DNA from: CAISDA01 sp050258555
Lineage (GTDB): Bacteria > Bacteroidota > Ignavibacteria > UBA10030 > UBA8401
Reading direction: 5' to 3'
Assembly: GCA_050258555.1 (NCBI GenBank)
Contig: JBLMZA010000142.1
Span: forward strand, 1 to 19,049
Length of the DNA: 19,049 nt
Position 1 is the stretch's first letter, and each line of letters opens with the position of its first letter. Below the pieces are notes generated by a model. The model made no database searches and was not told the origin of the DNA. It saw nothing but the letters and a program-made list of their open reading frames with translations. Both the position numbers and the translations under genes were made by a program. This document shows, one piece after another, positions 6,877 to 16,180 of the stretch.

Positions 6877-8154
6877 TCAAGGAGAGTTTTTGAAGTCGGA
6901 AGCGGCAGAGGATCCGGCCACAAAGCCGGTCGAAAACGCGGCCTGAAGATTATATCCGCCCACGGGACCGGCGATATCGAGCACTTCGCCGCAGCAGTAG
7001 AGTCCCGGGACGATGCGCGAACGCATCGATTTCGGATCGACTTCATCGAGGGGGATGCCGCCGGAGGTGACCTCGCCGCGGTCGATATCGATCTCTTTGA
7101 CCGAACCGAACGTCCACTGCCGAAGCGAGCGGACGATCGTGCGGCGGTCTTCCTTTTTCAATTGCCGGCATCTGGTCGTGCCGTCGATGCCGATCGATGC
7201 GCAGAAATACGGCACCAGGCGCTGCGGGATTGCCCGCTCGAGCCACGTCTTGATTTCCTGCGCGCCGTTGAGCCGCGTGTCGGCGATGAGGCGCTCGTCG
7301 AGATGCTCGGGAGGTTCATCGGGAAGGAAATCGACGGCCAGGCCGACGTCCTCATGCGCTTCGCGCGCACGGACGATCGTGCTGCTCAACTCGAGCACCG
7401 CGGGGCCGGAGATGCCGAAGTGTGTAAAGAGAATATCGGCGCGGTAGCGGGCAAGGATCCTTCCTTCGGCGCAGGCAAGCAGCGCGCCGGTGCGGATGGC
7501 GACGCCCTGCCATTCGCGGGGAGGAAGCGGGTCGGTCACAATGGGCGCCAGCGCCGCACGCAGCGGCACGAGCGTGTGCCCGAGTGCGCGCGCCCATTCA
7601 TATCCGTCGCCTGTCGTGCCGGTCTTGCGATACGACACGCCCCCTGTGGCCAGTATGAGGCGGCGCGAGGGGATGTATGTGTCATCCGTGCCGGAGGAAG
7701 AGGAGACGACGAGTCCTGCGACGCCGTTTGTGTCGCGCCGGATTTCAATGACGGGGGAGGAGCAGCGGATGTCGACGCCGGCCTCCTCCATGAGGCGCCG
7801 GAAGGCATGAACGATATCGCCCGCTTTTTCGTTGACAGGGAAAATCTTCCCGTTGGGGCGTTCGTATGTGGCCACGCCTCTCGCATCCAGCAGCGCGCGC
7901 ATATCCGCATTCGAGAACTGATGGAACGCGTGGCGGAGGAACCGGGCCTCGGGCGTCTGAAAGCGCAGGCGCATCTCCTCCATCGTGCCGCCGTGCGTGA
8001 TGTTGCATTTGCCGCCGCCCGACACCATAATCTTGATGCCGAGCCGGGCGTTCTTTTCGAACAGCGTGACCGGAGCGCCGAGCGAGGCGGCGCGCCAGGC
8101 GGCGATCATGCCGGCCGCCCCGCCTCCGATGACGATGATGGGAGATGTGGACAT
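6877..8154 (-). CDS. YhiN/HI0933-family FAD-dependent oxidoreductase
   Basis: A 425-residue flavoprotein of the HI0933/YhiN family, whose physiological substrate is not established. The FAD-binding Rossmann motif GGGAAG is at residues 10-15, followed by the family signature VSGGGKCNITH at about 44-54. The C-terminus has GLYCCGEVLDIAGPVGGYNLQ, the expected second FAD contact, then AAFSTGFVAGSSAA. The ATG at 8154 is chosen because it lies nine residues before the Rossmann glycines, as usual in the family. The frame remains open to 8247 with a possible TTG, but those residues lack family resemblance. No Shine-Dalgarno is visible. It is the first gene of the leftward group and is divergent from uppS. 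Confidence 0.88.
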   Translation of the reverse strand: MSTSPIIVIGGGAAGMIAAWRAASLGAPVTLFEKNARLGIKIMVSGGGKCNITHGGTMEEMRLRFQTPEARFLRHAFHQFSNADMRALLDARGVATYERPNGKIFPVNEKAGDIVHAFRRLMEEAGVDIRCSSPVIEIRRDTNGVAGLVVSSSSGTDDTYIPSRRLILATGGVSYRKTGTTGDGYEWARALGHTLVPLRAALAPIVTDPLPPREWQGVAIRTGALLACAEGRILARYRADILFTHFGISGPAVLELSSTIVRAREAHEDVGLAVDFLPDEPPEHLDERLIADTRLNGAQEIKTWLERAIPQRLVPYFCASIGIDGTTRCRQLKKEDRRTIVRSLRQWTFGSVKEIDIDRGEVTSGGIPLDEVDPKSMRSRIVPGLYCCGEVLDIAGPVGGYNLQAAFSTGFVAGSSAASDFKNSP

Positions 8155-8250
8155 GGTGGAATCTACGGAAAAAAAAGCACGGAAAGACGGGAACAAACGC
8201 TCCGGAACTTCGTCCCTAAATAAGTGGAAAATCCCTCTTTTATGCAAACG

Positions 8251-8279
8251 TTGATTTTTTGTCCATAAACAGTTACATT
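8251..8279 (+). promoter_or_regulatory. probable promoter for the uppS-bamA envelope operon
   Basis: TTGATT (8251-8256) is separated by 17 bases from TACATT (8274-8279), each matching four of six sigma-70 consensus bases. The same bases also fit the Bacteroidota pattern of TTG about 20 bases before TAnnTTT. It lies in the AT-rich part of the only divergent gap in the window, about 50 bases before the uppS start. It was identified by eye only. Confidence 0.4.
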
Positions 8280-8315
8280 TAATATTTAGAACAAGACTGA
8301 TATCGTTTTTATGAG

Positions 8316-8322
8316 AGAGGAG
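8316..8322 (+). promoter_or_regulatory. ribosome binding site that fixes the TTG start of uppS
   Basis: AGAGGAG at 8316-8322 sits eight bases before the TTG at 8331. It is too far (about 38 bases) to serve the in-frame ATG at 8361, which has no site at normal spacing. Confidence 0.6.
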
Positions 8323-8330
8323 CTGCTGCC

Positions 8331-9173
8331 TTGAGCAAAGGTTCAGTCCTTGCCGTCAGCATGGACAAGAAGCACCAGGAGCATCTGAAGAAGAGCGGAG
8401 CGATTCCGGCGCATATCGCCATCATCATGGACGGCAACGGCCGCTGGGCGAAGAAGAAAAACCTGCCCCGCGTGGCCGGCCACAATGAAGGCGTCAATGC
8501 CGTGCGCGATATCGTGGAAACCTGCGCGCAGCTGGGCGTGAAGTACCTGACGCTCTACACGTTCTCGACCGAAAACTGGCGCAGGCCGAAAGACGAGGTA
8601 TCGATGCTCATGCGGCTTCTGCTCACATCGCTGAAGGACGAGCGGGACCGGCTGAACAAGAACAACGTGCGTCTGCGCGTGATCGGCGACATCACCTCGC
8701 TGCCCACCTCGGTCCAGGATGAGCTCATCGATGCGATGGAGCTGATGAAGCACAACACCGGGCTCACGCTTGTGCTGGCGCTGTCGTACAGCGGACGCTG
8801 GGACATCACGCAGGCCGTGCGGCACATCGCATCGGACGTGAAGAGCGGCGTGCTCGCGGCCGAAGCGGTGGACGAGGAAACGATCTCGCGGTATCTGTCG
8901 ACACACGACATTCCGGATCCGGATCTGCTTGTCAGGACGAGCGGTGAACTGCGCCTGAGCAATTTCTTACTGTGGGAACTTGCATATACAGAAATTTACA
9001 TCACCGATTTGAACTGGCCTGACTTCCGGCATACGGCGCTCTACTCCGCCATCGCTTCCTATCAGCAGCGAGAGCGCCGGTTCGGCATGGTAAGCGAACA
9101 GCTGCCCCCCGCCGCCAAGCGCAGCGCCACTAATTATGTGGAAAGGTTCTTTAAAAGTGTTTCAGGTTTCTAA
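8331..9173 (+). CDS. uppS: isoprenyl transferase, undecaprenyl diphosphate synthase
   Basis: A 280-residue cis-prenyltransferase that condenses isopentenyl diphosphates onto farnesyl diphosphate, giving the C55 carrier lipid for peptidoglycan and O-antigen. The family blocks are intact: IAIIMDGNGRWA at 29-40 with the catalytic Asp34, LYTFSTENWRRP at 75-86, LSYSGRWDI at 151-159, and DPDLLVRTSGELRLSNF at 196-212 followed by WELAYTEIY. The TTG at 8331 is preferred because of its strong Shine-Dalgarno; the ATG at 8361 would give 270 residues and is the alternative. A seven-codon open frame (8311-8334) overlaps the TTG as TTGA, but it has no ribosome site of its own. The 3' end overlaps the bamA start by up to 38 bases. 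Confidence 0.95.
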   Translation: MSKGSVLAVSMDKKHQEHLKKSGAIPAHIAIIMDGNGRWAKKKNLPRVAGHNEGVNAVRDIVETCAQLGVKYLTLYTFSTENWRRPKDEVSMLMRLLLTSLKDERDRLNKNNVRLRVIGDITSLPTSVQDELIDAMELMKHNTGLTLVLALSYSGRWDITQAVRHIASDVKSGVLAAEAVDEETISRYLSTHDIPDPDLLVRTSGELRLSNFLLWELAYTEIYITDLNWPDFRHTALYSAIASYQQRERRFGMVSEQLPPAAKRSATNYVERFFKSVSGF

Positions 9174-11544
9174 CAGCATCCGTTCATATCTTCTTGCCGT
9201 CCTTGCCGCCGCGGTCCTGCTGCCGGTGTCCGTTTTTTCGCAGGCGTCGAAACCTCTCACCTATAAAATTCTCGGCATCAGCGTCACGGGAAATAAAACG
9301 GCCGAGAGCGCCGCGATCATCGCCAACTCGGGACTGAAAGTCGGCGACGAGATCAATGTGCCGGGCGAGCAGACCCGCACGGCCATCACGCGGCTCTGGG
9401 GCCTCCGCATCTTCTCGAATATCGAGATCGAAGCGGAAAACATCGTGGGAGACGGCGCCTATCTTCTCATCCGGGTCGAAGAGAATCCCCGCCTGGACCG
9501 CGTCGAGTTCACGGGACTCGACGAACTGTCGGAATCGGATCTTCTGAAGAAGATTTCCGTTGTTCGCGGCCAGATCATTTCCCCGCCGGAAATCAGCAAG
9601 ATCGAGCGCACCATCAAGAAGGCGTACGAAGAGGAAGGCTATCTTCAGACGACCGTGCAGCACGAGATCATCGCCAGCGACGACACCTCGGCGCACGGCC
9701 GGTTCGTGCTCCGCCTGAAAGTGGATGAAGGGTCGGATGCGCGCGTGGGCTCGATCCGGTTTTACGGCAACAAGGCGTTCGACGACGGCGACCTGAAGGG
9801 CGCGATGGACGATACGCACGAGAAGGTGTGGTGGAAGTTCTGGCGCAGCGCGAAGCTGGACAAGAAAAAGTATGAGGACGACAAGAAGAAGGTCATCGAG
9901 TTCTATCGGAGAAACGGCTACCGCGATGCCGAGCTCATGACCGATTCGATGAGCTACGACAAGGAATCGAACCGTCTGGCGCTCCGCCTGTTCGTGTATG
10001 AAGGTCCGCAGTATTTCGTCCGCAACATCGTCTGGGAAGGCAACACGGTCTTCCGCAAGGAGCTTCTGGCCGAACGGCTCGGCGTGCAGCCGGGCGAGGT
10101 CTACAACATGGAGAAGTTCGAGCGCAACCTCCGCTCGAACGAAGACCAGACCGATGTGGCCTCGCTCTATCTCGACAACGGCTATCTGACCGTCTCGATC
10201 GATCCGGAAGAGCAGAAAGTCGCCTCAGACAGCCTCGACATCATCATCCATGTGCGCGAGCGCAACCAGTTCCGCATCGCCAAGGTCGAGATCAAGGGCA
10301 ACACGAAGACGCAGGAGCGCGTCATCCGGCGCGAGCTCTACACGCGTCCCGGCGACTACTTCAGCCGCTCGAAGATCATCCGCTCGATCCGCCAGCTCTC
10401 GGTGCTGAATTATTTCAATCCGGAAAAGATCAAGCCCGACACGAAGTTCGTCGACGACAAGAACGTGGACGTGGTCTATGAAGTCGAGGAGAAGTCGAGC
10501 GACACCTTCAACATGAGCGTGGGCTATTCGGGCGTGCTCGGCTTCACGGGCGCGATCGGCCTGACGTTCAACAATTTCGATCTGTCCGAGCCGTTCTCGG
10601 GCGGAGGCGGACAGATGCTCGGATTCGACTGGCAGTTCGGCGGCACATACGGGTATTCGAACCGCACGCTCTCGATCTCGTTCCGCGAGCCGTGGCTGTA
10701 CGACACGCCGACCTCGTTCGGCTTCAGCCTCTATGATTCGGAACTCCAGTATCTCTACACCATCCGCCAGACGGGCGCCACGGTGAGCCTCGGCCGCCGG
10801 TTCAAGTTCCCGGACGACTATTTCAGCGGCAACTGGACATTCCGCGTGCAGCGGATCGATGCGCAGAACTACGAATCCTATTCGAGCTACTACAGGAGCG
10901 GACTCACCACGCAGTTCAGCATCCAGCAGACGATCGCGCGCAACTCGATCAACAACCCGATCTTCCCGTCGGACGGCTCGAACTTCTCGCTGACGACGGA
11001 GCTTTCGGGCGGTCCGCTTCTGCCGGGATCGGCCAAGTACAACAAGCATCTGCTCACGGCCGAATGGTATGTGCCGATGTTCAACAATCCGAAATTCGCG
11101 CTGTACCTTGGCTCGAATTTCGGCGGCATCTTCGGCTACGACAGCCTTTCGAACGTTCCGCCGATCGAGTTCTTCACGATGGGCGGCACCGGACTCGGGC
11201 TCGTGAACAACACGCAGCTCAGAGGGTATGAGGACCGGACCGTCGGACCGTCGAGCCTTTTGGGCACGGTGATGGTGAAGCATACGGCGGAACTGCGCTA
11301 CAATCTGTCGATGAACCCGATTCCGATCTACTTCCTCGCATTCGCCGAAGCGGGCAATGTGTGGACGAATATGCGTGCGGCGGACTTCATGGATCTGAAG
11401 CGCTCGGCGGGCTTCGGCGCGCGCGTGCTTGTGAATCCGATCGGCATGCTCGGGTTCGATTACGGCTACGGCTTTGACGATGTTGCGGTGAAGGGAAAAC
11501 CGGACGGATGGAGATTCCACTTCCAGTTCGGGAAGGGATTCTGA
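9136..11544 (+). CDS. bamA: outer membrane protein assembly factor BamA (Omp85)
   Basis: An 802-residue Omp85 protein, the core of the machine that inserts beta-barrel proteins into the outer membrane. A signal peptide spans about residues 12-36, with cleavage likely near VFS-QA. Five POTRA repeats follow: about 41-116, 117-198, 201-290, 291-376 and 377-454. POTRA3 has the insert EKVWWKFWRSAKLD. The C-terminal barrel starts near 456, carries LRGYED (695-700), equivalent to the VRGF loop motif, and ends in Phe as expected for a BamA substrate. The start may be the ATG at 9136 or, perhaps better, the GTG at 9157, which has GAAAGG ten bases upstream; either keeps the whole signal peptide. It overlaps the uppS end, which implies coupling. 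Confidence 0.93.
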   Translation: MWKGSLKVFQVSNSIRSYLLAVLAAAVLLPVSVFSQASKPLTYKILGISVTGNKTAESAAIIANSGLKVGDEINVPGEQTRTAITRLWGLRIFSNIEIEAENIVGDGAYLLIRVEENPRLDRVEFTGLDELSESDLLKKISVVRGQIISPPEISKIERTIKKAYEEEGYLQTTVQHEIIASDDTSAHGRFVLRLKVDEGSDARVGSIRFYGNKAFDDGDLKGAMDDTHEKVWWKFWRSAKLDKKKYEDDKKKVIEFYRRNGYRDAELMTDSMSYDKESNRLALRLFVYEGPQYFVRNIVWEGNTVFRKELLAERLGVQPGEVYNMEKFERNLRSNEDQTDVASLYLDNGYLTVSIDPEEQKVASDSLDIIIHVRERNQFRIAKVEIKGNTKTQERVIRRELYTRPGDYFSRSKIIRSIRQLSVLNYFNPEKIKPDTKFVDDKNVDVVYEVEEKSSDTFNMSVGYSGVLGFTGAIGLTFNNFDLSEPFSGGGGQMLGFDWQFGGTYGYSNRTLSISFREPWLYDTPTSFGFSLYDSELQYLYTIRQTGATVSLGRRFKFPDDYFSGNWTFRVQRIDAQNYESYSSYYRSGLTTQFSIQQTIARNSINNPIFPSDGSNFSLTTELSGGPLLPGSAKYNKHLLTAEWYVPMFNNPKFALYLGSNFGGIFGYDSLSNVPPIEFFTMGGTGLGLVNNTQLRGYEDRTVGPSSLLGTVMVKHTAELRYNLSMNPIPIYFLAFAEAGNVWTNMRAADFMDLKRSAGFGARVLVNPIGMLGFDYGYGFDDVAVKGKPDGWRFHFQFGKGF

Positions 11545-11604
11545 CGCATTCCAGTACATCTCATTTATTTCAAACAATCAACAACATATCAATACGAGGT
11601 TTAA

Positions 11605-12150
11605 GTGAAAAAATTATCGTTCGCATCGTACGCCGCTGCAGTCGTCATCGCGGCAACTTTCTGTGCATTCACGCAGACGGCTTCGGCTCAGCAGAAGATC
11701 GGATATGTGAATTCCGAAAAAGTTCTGGCCGAGCTTCCCGAAGCCAAGACGGCGCAGCAGCATCTCGAAGGAGTCGTCAAGGGATGGCAGGATGAACTGG
11801 AAAAGATGTCGAAAGCCCTCCAGGCGAAGTACGAGGATTATCAGAAGCAGCAGAGCATGATGAACGATCAGACCAAGCAGTCGAAGCAGAAGGAGCTGGT
11901 CGAGGAAGAGCAGAAGATCAATCAGTACAAGCAGGACAAATTCGGCCAGCAGGGCGAGCTTGCCATGCAGCGCGAGAAGATGATGAAGCCGATCCAGGAA
12001 AAGGTCTTCCGCGCCATCGAGCGTGTCGCCAAGGAGCAGAAGCTGGCGTTCGTGCTCGACAAGGCGACGGACATTCCGGTGCTGTATGCGGATCCGCAGT
12101 TCGACTACACCTACAAGGTGATCGACAACCTGAAACGGGGCAGCAAATAA
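11605..12150 (+). CDS. Skp/OmpH-family periplasmic chaperone, copy 1
   Basis: A 181-residue secreted protein with a signal peptide ending at about TASA-QQ (residues 26-29). The mature part starts with KIGYVNSEKVLAELPEA, the usual OmpH opening, followed by a long charged, Gln/Lys/Glu-rich helical region (about 50-130) predicted to form the coiled-coil tentacles. It ends with the family beta-strand segment LAFVLDKATDIPVLYADPQFDYT. Skp trimers hold unfolded outer-membrane proteins in the periplasm and hand them to BamA, encoded just upstream. The GTG start at 11605 has GAGG five bases before it. It is a clear paralogue of the next gene. Confidence 0.9.
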   Translation: MKKLSFASYAAAVVIAATFCAFTQTASAQQKIGYVNSEKVLAELPEAKTAQQHLEGVVKGWQDELEKMSKALQAKYEDYQKQQSMMNDQTKQSKQKELVEEEQKINQYKQDKFGQQGELAMQREKMMKPIQEKVFRAIERVAKEQKLAFVLDKATDIPVLYADPQFDYTYKVIDNLKRGSK

Positions 12151-12164
12151 TCCATCCTCTTTTT

Positions 12165-12240
12165 ATCCACGAAGAACGCCTCGTTTGCGGAGCCCCACGC
12201 GGGCACGGCATGCGGGCAGCGTTCTTCGTGGATTTTTTTT
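12165..12240 (+). terminator. intrinsic terminator or attenuator between the two skp genes
   Basis: ATCCACGAAGAACGC (12165-12179) is perfectly complementary to GCGTTCTTCGTGGAT (12219-12233), giving a 15-bp stem, and eight T's run directly from it (12233-12240). The 39-base loop is GC-rich and can fold further. It sits 14 bases after the skp copy 1 stop, and its T-tract ends about 15 bases before the ATG of copy 2, so downstream genes need read-through or their own promoter. Confidence 0.85.
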
Positions 12241-12255
12241 GTGAAAGGACCAGCC

Positions 12256-12780
12256 ATGAAAGCAGCAATCCTCCGCACACTCGTGATCGCGTCGGTGCTC
12301 CTGGCAGCGGCAAGCGTTCAGGCGCAGTCGAAGATCGGATTCATCAACAGCGAGACCATTTTGAATTCGCTTCCTGAGGCGCAGGATGCGCAGAAGCAGC
12401 TCGATGCGCTGACCACCACATGGCAGACCGAGCTGACGAAGATGCAGAGCGATCTCCAGAAGAAGTTCGAAACCTATGACAAGCGCAAGCTCATCATGTC
12501 GGACAAGCTCCGCGCCGACGCCGAGAAGGAACTGCAGGACCTCGACAAGAAGATGGTCGACTACCGCACGGCGAAGTTCGGAACGAACGGCGAGCTGTTT
12601 GCCAAGCAGAACGAGCTGATGAAGCCGGTGCAGGACAAGATCTTCAAGGCGGTGAAGGATGTGGCTGATGAAGAAGGATACGATTACGTCTTCGACAAGA
12701 CGAGCACGACGCTGTTGATGTATGCCAATGTGAAACACGACCTGACGCAGAAGGTCATCGCGAAGCTGACGACAAAATAA
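12256..12780 (+). CDS. Skp/OmpH-family periplasmic chaperone, copy 2
   Basis: A 174-residue secreted OmpH-family protein. The signal peptide runs to about SVQA-QS (residues 20-23). The mature part opens KIGFINSETILNSLPEA, then has a charged helical region and ends with YDYVFDKTSTTLLMYANVKHDLTQ, parallel to copy 1. Shared blocks such as KFG..GEL and MKP-Q-K-F point to tandem duplication followed by divergence. The ATG at 12256 is chosen because AAAGGA lies six bases before it; a GTG at 12241 would place the start directly against the terminator T-tract. lpxD begins eight bases after its stop. Confidence 0.9.
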   Translation: MKAAILRTLVIASVLLAAASVQAQSKIGFINSETILNSLPEAQDAQKQLDALTTTWQTELTKMQSDLQKKFETYDKRKLIMSDKLRADAEKELQDLDKKMVDYRTAKFGTNGELFAKQNELMKPVQDKIFKAVKDVADEEGYDYVFDKTSTTLLMYANVKHDLTQKVIAKLTTK

Positions 12781-12788
12781 TTTTCCCT

Positions 12789-13835
12789 ATGCCCACCGTA
12801 CGCGAAATAGCGGCAATGCTCGACGGCGACATTGTCGGCAATCCGGATCTTGAGATAACCGGCATCGGCAAGATCGAAGAGGCGAAACCCGGCGAGCTGG
12901 CGTTCCTTTCCAATCCGAAATACGAAAAGTTCCTCGGCGAAACGCGCGCGAGCGCCGTACTGGTGAGCCGCACGCTTGATCTTTCGAAATACGCCTCGCT
13001 TCCGCCGGCGCTCATACAGGTCGCCGATCCCTATTCATCGTTCGTCGTCCTCATCGGACGCTTCACCCCCCAGGTCAAACAGATCGATCCCGGCATTCAT
13101 CCGACGGCGGTCATTCATCCGACCGCGGTGATCGGAGAGGCCGCCTCGATCGGCCCCTATGCGGTGATCGGGGAGGGTGTCGTGATCGGGAAGAATGCGA
13201 CGATCTTTCCGCATGCCGTGATCGGCAATTTCGTGACGATGGGCGATGACGTGAAGATCTACCAGCACGTCACCGTGCGCGAGCAGTGCCGGATCGGACA
13301 CCGCGTGATCATACAGCCCGGCGCCGTCATCGGCGGCGACGGATTCGGCTTTGCCCCGCTCCGCGACGGGTCGTACCAGAAGATCCCGCAGCTCGGCATC
13401 GTCGTGCTGGAGGACGACGTGGAAATCCAGGCCAATGCCTGCGTGGACCGCGCGGTGATGGGCGAGACGATCGTGAAGCGCGGCGCGAAGATCGACAATC
13501 TCGTGCAGGTGGCGCACAACGTCTCGGTCGGCGAACATACCGTGATCGCGGGCCTGACGGCCCTGGCCGGAAGCTCGAAGATCGGCAGCCGCGTGATGAT
13601 GGGCGGACACGTCGCCGTGACGGGGCATATCAGCGTCGCCGACGGCATCAGGATCGCCGGATGGACGGCGCTCTCGAAATCGCTCACGAAGGAGAACGGC
13701 GTCTTTGCCGGCGCGCCGGCGCGCGAGGTGGGACGCTGGAGGCGCATCGAAGCCGTGACGCGCAACCTGCCGGAGATTTTGGAGCGCATCGATGCGCTCG
13801 AGAAAAAACTATCGGAATTGGAAAAAAAAGGCTGA
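12789..13835 (+). CDS. lpxD: UDP-3-O-acylglucosamine N-acyltransferase LpxD
   Basis: A 348-residue enzyme that adds the second acyl chain (from hydroxyacyl-ACP) to UDP-3-O-acyl-glucosamine in lipid A synthesis. Residues 1-95 form the uridine-binding N-terminal domain. Hexapeptide repeats of a left-handed beta helix run from about 102 to 310 (IHPTAVIHPTAVIGEAASIG and onward). The catalytic His is His243 in LVQVAHNV, equivalent to His239 of the E. coli enzyme. The C-terminus is a short helix (LERIDALEKKLSELEKK). The ATG at 12789 gives the normal family beginning, though there is no Shine-Dalgarno. The last codons contain an eight-A run (13822-13829). Confidence 0.96.
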   Translation: MPTVREIAAMLDGDIVGNPDLEITGIGKIEEAKPGELAFLSNPKYEKFLGETRASAVLVSRTLDLSKYASLPPALIQVADPYSSFVVLIGRFTPQVKQIDPGIHPTAVIHPTAVIGEAASIGPYAVIGEGVVIGKNATIFPHAVIGNFVTMGDDVKIYQHVTVREQCRIGHRVIIQPGAVIGGDGFGFAPLRDGSYQKIPQLGIVVLEDDVEIQANACVDRAVMGETIVKRGAKIDNLVQVAHNVSVGEHTVIAGLTALAGSSKIGSRVMMGGHVAVTGHISVADGIRIAGWTALSKSLTKENGVFAGAPAREVGRWRRIEAVTRNLPEILERIDALEKKLSELEKKG

Positions 13836-13845
13836 AGGCCGGCAT

Positions 13846-13866
13846 TGTCACCCCGAAGGGGTGACA
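13846..13866. repeat. perfect palindrome in the lpxD-lpxC gap
   Basis: TGTCACCCC (13846-13854) and GGGGTGACA (13858-13866) are exact inverted copies around GAA. It begins 10 bases after the lpxD stop. No T-tract follows (the next bases are GAAATTAG), so it is not a standard terminator. Similar short intergenic palindromes beginning TGTCA are known from many genomes; whether this one is repeated genome-wide cannot be seen here. Confidence 0.85.
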
Positions 13867-13894
13867 GAAATTAGAAAAAACGGAAATTGTACAA

Positions 13895-13909
13895 CGGGGC
13901 TTCGCCCCG
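13895..13909. repeat. second GC-rich palindrome in the lpxD-lpxC gap
   Basis: CGGGGC (13895-13900) and GCCCCG (13904-13909) pair around TTC. It contains GCTTCGCCCC, the ten-base arm also found at 2853-2862. It lies about 20 bases before the lpxC Shine-Dalgarno and is followed by an A-rich stretch. Confidence 0.75.
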
Positions 13910-13939
13910 CCAGAAAAAAAAGGAAATTTCGGAGGAAGA

Positions 13940-15355
<1,416 letters not shown>

Positions 15356-15391
15356 GCCGGCTATATCATCACTATTTTTCTTTTTACGCGC

Positions 15392-16180
15392 ATGAGCAAT
15401 TCCATCCATCCCTCGGCGATCGTGAGCGCGAAAGCGCAGATCGCAGACAATGTTGAAATCGGGCCGTTCACGATCATCGAAGACGATGTCGTGATCGGCG
15501 AGGGCACGAAAATCGGTTCATCGGTGCTGTGCGCCAACGGCGCGCGCATCGGCAAACACTGTTCGATCCACAAGGGCGCCGTCGTGGCCACGCCGCCGCA
15601 GGACCTGAAGTATAAAAACGAGCCCACCACGTGCGAGATCGGCGACAATACGACGGTGCGCGAATTCTGCACGCTCAACCGCGGCACGACCGAGCACTGG
15701 AAGTCGACCATCGGCTCGAACTGCCTGCTCATGGCCTACGCCCATGTGGCGCACGACTGCACCATCGGCAACAACGTCATCATCGCCAATGCCGTGCAGA
15801 TGGGCGGACATGTGACCATACACGACTGGGCGATCATCGGAGGCCTCACGGCCGTCCATCAGTTCTCGTTCATCGGCGCCCATGCGATGGTGCAGGGACA
15901 CAAGGGTGTGGCGAAGGATGTGCCGCCTTTTATCCGCGCGGGACGCGAACCGCTGGTGTATGAAGGCCTCAATTCGGTGGGACTGCGCCGGCGGGGATTT
16001 TCCGCCGAGACGATCGCCGATATACAGCAGGCATACCGCGTGCTCTATGCATCGGGCTACAACGTGAGCCAGGCCGTCGAGCACATCGAGAAGGAAATGA
16101 CCATGACGCCCGAGATACAGCTGATCATCGACTTCATCCGCTGCAGCAAGCGCGGCATCGTCTCGGGACACGCGCATTGA
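15392..16180 (+). CDS. lpxA: UDP-N-acetylglucosamine O-acyltransferase LpxA
   Basis: A 262-residue first enzyme of lipid A synthesis, moving a 3-hydroxyacyl chain from ACP to the 3-OH of UDP-GlcNAc. The left-handed beta helix runs from SIHPSAIVSAKAQI to about residue 185. The catalytic base is His121 in MAYAHVAHDCTIGN, matching His125 of E. coli. The segment IIGGLTAVHQFSFIGAHAMV is typical, and the C-terminal helical domain begins near GLNSVGLRRRGFS. No Shine-Dalgarno precedes the ATG at 15392. Its TGA overlaps the TTG start of the next gene (TTGA at 16177-16180). Confidence 0.96.
   Translation: MSNSIHPSAIVSAKAQIADNVEIGPFTIIEDDVVIGEGTKIGSSVLCANGARIGKHCSIHKGAVVATPPQDLKYKNEPTTCEIGDNTTVREFCTLNRGTTEHWKSTIGSNCLLMAYAHVAHDCTIGNNVIIANAVQMGGHVTIHDWAIIGGLTAVHQFSFIGAHAMVQGHKGVAKDVPPFIRAGREPLVYEGLNSVGLRRRGFSAETIADIQQAYRVLYASGYNVSQAVEHIEKEMTMTPEIQLIIDFIRCSKRGIVSGHAH

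Noticed and set aside
8311..8334. A seven-codon leader ORF before uppS, overlapping its TTG as TTGA
   Set aside because: Its ATG has no ribosome binding site and the sequence coincides with the uppS Shine-Dalgarno; the overlap is most simply chance.
10225..11577. A 450-codon open frame on the minus strand opposite bamA
   Set aside because: Glu/Arg/Ala-rich shadow of the bamA barrel-coding region; no family resemblance.
12787..13835. Tandem protein repeats in LpxD and LpxA as novel repeats
   Set aside because: They are the ordinary hexapeptide repeats of the left-handed beta-helix acyltransferases.
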